Source: Anthopleura xanthogrammica
Taxonomy: Eukaryota > Cnidaria > Anthozoa > Actiniaria > Actiniidae
Assembly (NCBI GenBank): GCA_964019055.1
Contig: OZ025210.1
Span: 7,459,547 to 7,523,546 of the forward strand
Reading direction: 5' to 3'
Length of the DNA: 64,000 bases
Of the stretch, positions 57,562 through 64,000 are shown in pieces. The stretch's first letter is position 1, and each line of letters starts with the position of its first letter. The translations under genes and the position numbers were made by a program. The notes beneath the pieces are model-generated. The model made no database searches, was not told where the DNA came from, and was given only the letters and a program-made list of their open reading frames with translations.

Positions 57562-58053
57562 TAAGCTGTTATGGTTTTAAAGTGCCTATAAACCGTAACT
57601 CAATATTTTCAGTATTGATTCTACGTGAAGGCACTTATAATAGTTGAATGGTAAAATATTTTTATATGATTTGAGTGACCCATCTTTCAAATGGAATTCC
57701 TCGGTAAAGAGAGGTAAACTTTCTATTGTCTTGAATGATATTTTACTAATGGTTTTGCCGACGTTTACACACAATAAATGCTAACTAGGCTATGCTCAGT
57801 AATTTTTCGGAGTGTAAACACGGCTTTAGTAGGGTAGAAATCTCTACCCTACTAAGAATTCCTGCAAAGAGTCTATTGTGTGTCAAAGCCAAAAGTCCTT
57901 CCTGCGAAAGGGTCTATTTGTTGAAGTCAAATTTTCTCACGGTACCAATTCACGAAATGCTTGCATCGTCTGAGATATCATGATCGAAAATCAGTCTTTT
58001 TCAAGAGTAAAAAATCTGATTATAATGATGCAAAAATTGCTCTTATTTTCGTA

Positions 58054-58208
58054 AACATGCGCACTCTGTAGCTGCGAGCTGCACGCTGAACTTTGGTTTT
58101 TCGCTGCCGTAAAACAAAAATAATCAGTCGGTACCTTTTATATTTTTGACTGGCGGCAGTGAAAAACAAAATTCCAATGGGCAACTCACAACTACAGAGT
58201 TCGCATGT
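58054..58208. mobile_element. MITE pair member 2 (ACATGCGCACTCTGTAG ends)
   Basis: The left end complements CTACAGAGTTCGCATGT at the right. Sister of 23950-24068, with a fuller left arm. Confidence 0.85.
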
Positions 58209-59111
58209 AATGCTATAAAAGATAATTTTGTAGATTTTGCGTGATGTTTTTCCATTTCAGTCAATCACGCTTATCATTACCTTGGGTGTTGGTGAACGCT
58301 TGAGAAGTTACAATGATCTCCACATGACAAGCGGTCTGGAATGGGACTACTAGATTAACACCAGAAGAAACGTCTGATGAAAAATAAACAAAGAATTAAC
58401 AGGCTATTCAACAAAAGAATTTCAATCAAAGAGTTACCTTTATTTGACAAAAATATGAAATTCTAGTAGAACATCAATCAAAAATCAAAAAAGATTAAAA
58501 AACAACAAATAATAAGATCAACAGATAAAAGACCCTGATGGGTTCGAATCTGGTGATAAGAAACAGACCACAATCAGACCGAAAAAAAAACATGTTGGGG
58601 GAAAGGGGAGGGGAGGGAGAGGGAGAGTATTATCCACTATGGGACACAGAGAGCCCCATTTCAGAGCAAACACTATTTCTAATCATGTATGAAAAAAGGC
58701 CCAGCAACTGAACCTCAACTGAACCTCGTGCATGATTGCCCTTGGCCCGTTAAGTTGTTCCGGATGTATCCTTTTATTAAAGTTAATTCATATGCATATG
58801 ATGACTTGATTAGGTGACTCAACATAAAATTTTAGACAATCCAAATTCTCAATCCCCACCCCCCTCTCCTCCGTGCAGTTTTGTCCTCCTGTCAAATTGA
58901 TACACTACAGTGAATCAGGAAACGAATTAAAGCGCTGCATGTGTTCTATTGTTTCAATAACGATATCTCGACCAGGCACAACAACTCTTGGCATTCGATG
59001 TTAGATCCGATTGCAAACACATCTCCAGTCTGTATCGCCAACTGCATACCTATTGCCTTCCTTCAGTGTGAACTCTTTCCTTCTCACTGATCAATCTGAG
59101 CAAGCTTGGCC

Positions 59112-60148
59112 ATGTTGAGGTGTCTTTTTCTTGTGTTTGTAGCTCTGCTACTAGAGACGTCCTCGGCAGATTTCCAGCAAGCGGAGGAGAACAGAACCCT
59201 TGCTTTTCTCAACTGGTACAACCACCAAGCCGCGCAAGAAGAATACAAAGTCAACGAAGGTTCATGGAAGTACGCTACAAACTTGACAGCTGCAAACCAA
59301 GCCGAGAAAACCAGAACAAGCGTTGCTTTTTCCATGTTCATGCAAAATGCCCGCAACAACGCCTCCAAGTTTGATGTCAGTAAACTCTCTGAAGATTCTA
59401 AACGTCAGATCAAAATGATTATCGCCAGCGGAGGTCCAAAGAACAAGGATGATCTCAAGAGGTTGAGCGACTTGGAGGGCCAAATGGACAATATCTATAG
59501 CTCTAGCAAGGTGGTTGATTCTAATGGCAAAAAGCTTGCGTTAGACCCGGACCTCTCCAAGATATTGAGCACAAACAGAGATTATGAAAGACTTAAATTT
59601 GCATGGAAAGGATGGCGTGATGTAACGGGCCCTAAGCTTCGTCCTATCTACAAGAAGTTTGTCGAACTATCGAACAAGGGCGCCAAAGAGAATAACTGGA
59701 AAGACACTGGAGAATGGTGGCGATCATGGTATGAAGCGGACAATTTGGAGGAAATTGTAGAAGGGTTGTATACCGATCTGAAACCGCTCTATGAGGAACT
59801 ACATGCCTATGTGCGCTATAAGCTAAGCATGAAATACGAGCAGGTCGATAAAAATGGGTCGATCCCTGCGCATCTGCTTGGTAACATGTGGTCTCAAAGT
59901 TGGGTGAACATTTACGATCTCGTAGAACCCTACAAAGGGGAGCCAAGTTTGGACGTCACGCAAAATATGGTGAAACAGAATTACAACCCGCTTAAAATGG
60001 TCAAACTTGCCGAGGAATTCTTCAAGTCTGTTGGTTTAAAAGCACTCCCTGCCAGTTTCTACCAGAAGTCATTGATTAAGAAGCCCTCTGATCGCGAAGT
60101 TATTTGTCATGCTTCAGCATGGGATTTCTCGATTAACCACGATGTGAG
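59112..60148 (+). CDS. ACE: Angiotensin-converting enzyme (peptidase family M2), first coding exon only
   Basis: ACE is a secreted or membrane zinc dipeptidyl-carboxypeptidase. The exon encodes 345 residues: signal peptide MLRCLFLVFVALLLETSSA, then the M2 N-terminal half with NWYNHQAAQEEYKVN, a YATNLT glycosylation site, KFAWKGWRDVTGPKLR, LHAYVRYKLS, LLGNMWSQSW and VICHASAWDF. The donor follows the codon start for HDVR (GATGTGAG, then GTAAGA). The zinc-binding HEMGH motif should be in the next exon; I do not see it before 64000, so the gene is incomplete here or has a long intron. Start: the ATG at 59112 puts the signal peptide at residue 1; the frame upstream opens with TTG. A single uninterrupted exon of 1 kb is unusual beside the short exons of the neighbouring genes. 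Confidence 0.93.
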
Positions 60149-60510
60149 GTAAGAGGGTTATTGACTATAAACCAATTTGTAATTTTAACTTTTTATAGGG
60201 GATTAGGGTGTTCCAAATCTCTTGAGAGAATGACCTTGAGATTTTCAACGATGATTTTTCTGACTTTTCTACTTTCACTTAACTTTGGCCTAAAAGAATC
60301 CAAAAATAAAATAAAAAAAAATAAAATAATGATAATAAAAGCAAAAGCAAACAAGTTGTCAGTAAAACTTGAAACTATTTGTTGATGTGAACATACTTTG
60401 GTTTCTAACAAGTTACCAAAACACAAATTATAAATTTTGTCGTGGTTCATTTTAATAATTAGAATTGTTTGCTGCTTGGTGAAATAATAAGAATTAGTAT
60501 AAATACAAAG

Positions 60511-60805
60511 GTGATTATACAAAATCGCGCGCTCTGATTGGTTTTCTATCTCGGATTATCAGCCGATAATCACCTTTTCGGACAAAATGGCTGTCAGCGT
60601 GACCGTCGCGCTTTTAAAAAATAAAATATTTTCACTTTCAATGTTGTTTCCTTCTTTCTTTTTTGAAATAATCACCTTTTTATTTATACTAAAACAATTA
60701 TTCACCTCAAGCTCAGTGGTTATCGATGAATATTTACCTCGCAGCTCGAAGACTCGCCGCTCGGTAAATATTCATCGATAATCACTTCGCCTTCGGCGAA
60801 TAACT
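60511..60805. mobile_element. Hairpin element H, copy 2
   Basis: The order CTGATTGGTTTT, palindrome around ATCAGCCGAT, AAAATGGCTG, CGCGCTTTT, ACTAAAACAATTATT and a terminal stem matches copy 1 at 22441. The stem here (60716-60738 with 60763-60785, one mismatch) has a different sequence. CTTCGCCTTCGGCGAA follows. Confidence 0.75.
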
Positions 60806-62704
60806 GCTAATTATGTGATGCATGCAAGGAACTTAAGCTGGAATATAAGGATAATATTCTCTCTGAACGGGATAAGGTCATACGGATAGAAATCTGACAA
60901 AGCGCATTTATTTTCTTAATAAATAATAACATGGCAGATTTAAGAGATGTTAGCGGGGCCGCGGTGCAAACCTATTGACCCATTCTAATTTCTGAAGATC
61001 GTGAAAACAAAAGAATGTTTGAGCTTGACTAATGCGAAAAAAGGACTGACCTTGGCTTAGAGCCGACAAGTATTATTCCTGATGCGGAAGATGATGATGA
61101 TGAGAATAAGAATGATGGTGATGAAGATGATATGCTATGACCATGATGGCTATGACATGATGATGATGATGATGATGATAATGATGATTTGACCATGTTG
61201 GCGATGGCGTGATGATGGCGATGATAATAATAACGATGATGTCAAGGAAGACAATGACTGACAACTCTCTCTTTTAGCTCAGTTCCCATGAGCCGGGTAC
61301 AATAGAAATTGCTAGGCTTGTATTTGCAGGACGTTGTGAGAATTATTATGATAGAGCTACGCTCAATATAAATCTCTTTTTTATAGTTGGATTCAAATTC
61401 AGTAACTTAATACTGGTTTCCAATTTGGCCCACTGTCACTCACACACACTACCACTACATTATATATTCTATGCATACAACTCAATTCACTCAATATCAT
61501 GAAACACAGTTGGTAATTCTTTGAGCCACATTAGACACATTGATGACTGACCATTGACTTGTCTTCTATTAACTTGATTTAGACTGAGTAGGGACGTGTT
61601 CATAGTTCAGTTCTATGATTAGTGAAGGTCAAATCCTGAATTTATTCAATTTGCAAAATATATGCCACCGACAATCAGTCAACCCTTTAATTTTAATTTC
61701 TTCTAAACAAACTTTTCCTCCGACATTATGAACCAACTCCCATTTTTCATTTTATCTGTCTATCTGTAAGGCTGCAAATGCACGACGATTCTTTATTTCT
61801 ATTCTATTTGCTAGTTTTATTTCATGGTTCCAAACATGAAAGGCTTTGTAAAAAGTAGATTTGAACCAGCTGTTAAGCTATAAATTACTTTGTAAGAACC
61901 ACTTTAATCAGGGGTAAAAAACATAAATCATCAAAGGCGCCGTCCTGGAACGTCACTAGCTGTCATCTATCAACACTATTAGTTCCGCTGTCAGTTGTCG
62001 GGTGATGGTTTTGTTTGAGGTCGAATACCAAAAGTGAAGCAAAATCGTGAAGCCAAACCGTGGAAAGCAGCTAAAAATTGATTTTCATAGCATCCCTGAT
62101 TGGAAATACTGAAAAAAACTTCACAATTTGGTAGAGTTACTAGAATTACAAAATTATTTTCGCCTAGACCCTTCTATATCGAATTAGGATTTAAGAGTTG
62201 ATTTTTTGCGGAGGTTGGAAAACCAGAGAACCGGGAAAAAACCCTCGAGAAATTGGTACTGGATCAATATTGCTTTGTCAATGCAAGGCGTATTATTGTT
62301 AGACGAACAACATGGCCATGAAAGGCCCGCGTCCTGCCTCATATCTTTCCCACTTGGAAAGATAAAGCGGGAATGAATAGGGAACGACCTCAAGCAGGTT
62401 TTCAGCCTGCAGTGTTTGTAGTCTTCTTCAGTCTTTAATCTTCCTTCACGCTGGGCCGTTAGACCAACACTGACAACCAAAAGATGTAAACAGTTTAAGA
62501 AACATTCTGTACATTGTTTGGGACTGATTTAGAGGGCTTGCCGGGATAAGGGGAGGGTTCGGGCTTGAACATCAGCTAGTAGTCTTTGTCGTAGACACTC
62601 AGACTGGACCGGATACTTGCAATCAATTACAACTTGAGACCTCTAAACGTTTTTTCCCTCAAACAAGTACATAACTTGAAACTGATCAAGAGAGGTGCCA
62701 TGTG

Positions 62705-63030
62705 AATTCCCGGTTGCGCTATTTTTAGCATCGTTTGGTTTTTTATTTTATGATGGCGTGGACGTGTGCGCGCGCTCAAAAACAACATACTTTTCGTCGT
62801 TTTTTCTCACGTTTTTTTCTCGACAAAATTATAGATAAGGTTATGTTCTGTTCCCGACTGAGGCTGTTGAACACTCAAAAAGACGCGAAATTTATGCTTT
62901 TCCCCAAAAATCTTTACATGCTTTCGCTTCTTCCAGGTCTCGATGAAGCACACAATTTTTGACGCAGGGTATAGTGAAAATTGTTTGTATGCGAATGCTA
63001 AAAATAGCCCAACTGAGAATCCACTCGGCG
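62705..63030. mobile_element. Possible fold-back element
   Basis: GGTTGCGCTATTTTTAGCAT near 62712 and ATGCTAAAAATAGCCCAACT near 62994 are inverted over about 22 bp with weak extension. No sister copy seen. Confidence 0.45.
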
Positions 63031-63132
63031 CGCGCTGTATTTAGAAGTTTCCCTCTCTTATTTATAATCTCTTGAATTATGAACACAAAGGCAAGCGAAA
63101 GTTGGCCCGAACATGCAGAGACAAGAAAGAAA

Positions 63133-63253
63133 ATGGCGCCAAAGGGCGCAACGATTAAAATAGCTCTTTTGGTCACTTAAGACATGTTGAGACTTGAATC
63201 GCAAGAGGCGCCAAACGACGCAACAAGTGATATAACGTTTTTGGTTGCTTAAG
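63133..63253 (+). repeat. Diverged tandem direct repeat
   Basis: GGCGCCAAAGGGCGCAACGA ... CTTTTGGTCACTTAAG recurs as GGCGCCAAACGACGCAACAA ... TTTTTGGTTGCTTAAG, offset 73 bp. Confidence 0.75.
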
Positions 63254-64000
63254 TATCAGATGTCAGTAACATTTCATTTGAAACTATTTACGGAAAGAAC
63301 AAAGTGTTATCAATCTAAGCATATTCTTTCTGATCAAGCAATACCCGATTCATACCTTACCACACAAGCTCTAGATACCTAAAAATGTTTCAATGTACAA
63401 TACAAAAGGAATAAGCTGGTATTGTTTTATATTTACATGTAATGACCATAGTAACCCATCACTATGGATCATAATTATCTGATACCAATCTGTAAGTTGA
63501 GTAATGGGTCAAACGCAGATAGCAAAGAAGCCCTGATAATGCTTATCATTATCTATAAACATCACGGGTACGTGGTCAAGGAATCTGATAATTTTGTTTT
63601 TACATTAGTGTTATTTCTTGCGCGGCGCATTTTCAATTCTTAATTTCGCATCTCTACAAACACTACAAGTATTTACGCCGCCGTGACTTGATAGAATATC
63701 TACTTCAAAGGGCGTCGAGGAACTCCTTTTTGACCTAATTCCCTAGCGGCAAACAAGCTTTTCTTTAAACTTTGACGCCAGTTGTCGCTCCAGTAAACAC
63801 TGGAAACTTAAACTGTCATTATCACCAATATACAAGGCCAAATATTAAACTGCCCTCACTAAAGCGTTCAGTCTAGCGGGCCAAACGCCAAGCGAATGCA
63901 TTTACCGCCCTGCTTGTCTATCTGTCTATCTGATTGTCTTACGACTGCTGTCAGCCAATCAGATCTAAAAAAAAAAAAAACATTTCAAAGCGCGCGCGTT

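Larger units (their letters stand above)
60149..64000. other. Presumed ACE intron 1, repeats only
   Basis: No downstream ACE exon recognised. Contains hairpin element H copy 2, an ATG/ATC-rich stretch (61085-61245), SINE-B fragments (61435-61510, 62175-62260), a possible fold-back (62705-63030) and a 73-bp-offset direct duplication (63133-63253). Confidence 0.6.

Overview
The window is animal nuclear DNA: AT-rich, intron-rich genes with GT-AG splice sites, no operons, and roughly half the length in interspersed repeats. The gene content (RANBP2, MCM7, ACE, Frizzled-type CRD proteins, a type I TGF-beta receptor ectodomain), short phase-regular exons and abundant fold-back elements fit an invertebrate metazoan. 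My best guess is an anthozoan cnidarian (coral or sea anemone); the phylum is inference.

Layout. 1-21.9 kb (+): the 3' 22 exons of RANBP2, the giant SUMO-ligase nucleoporin, entered mid-gene. It carries six Ran-binding domains, nine zinc fingers and two SUMO-ligase internal repeats, arranged as a duplicated module, and has no cyclophilin domain. 21.9-24.9 kb: gene-free. 24.9-35.8 kb (-): a complete 19-exon MCM7 (718 aa conceptual product). It shares a 285-bp divergent promoter containing an E2F-type site with the next gene. 36.1-43.4 kb (+): three tandem GNAT acetyltransferase genes; the third is a pseudogene. 45.3-49.3 kb and 50.5-53.9 kb (-): two tandem paralogues encoding secreted or membrane proteins with two Frizzled cysteine-rich domains each. 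One ends in a transmembrane helix and acidic tail. The other continues into a ten-cysteine type I TGF-beta/BMP receptor ectodomain, a Thr-rich linker and a hydrophobic, GPI-signal-like tail. 53.9-59.1 kb: repeats only. 59.1-60.1 kb (+): the first coding exon of an angiotensin-converting-enzyme (M2) gene; its catalytic exons are not seen up to 64 kb.

Most notable: the Frizzled-CRD plus TGF-beta-receptor-ectodomain protein, which has no kinase and no seven-helix domain. It would be able in principle to bind both Wnt and BMP-type ligands, so it is a candidate decoy or co-receptor joining the two pathways. I do not know of a described family with this architecture.

Repeats are rich: two tRNA-derived SINE families (one with a LINE-like 3' tail), 5'-truncated LINEs (one with a clear 16-bp target duplication), many fold-back/MITE families present in two or more copies, poly-G tracts tied to some of them, and long ATC, GA and TC microsatellites. 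Exon borders were placed by eye from splice consensus, reading phase and remembered family alignments; no search was run.
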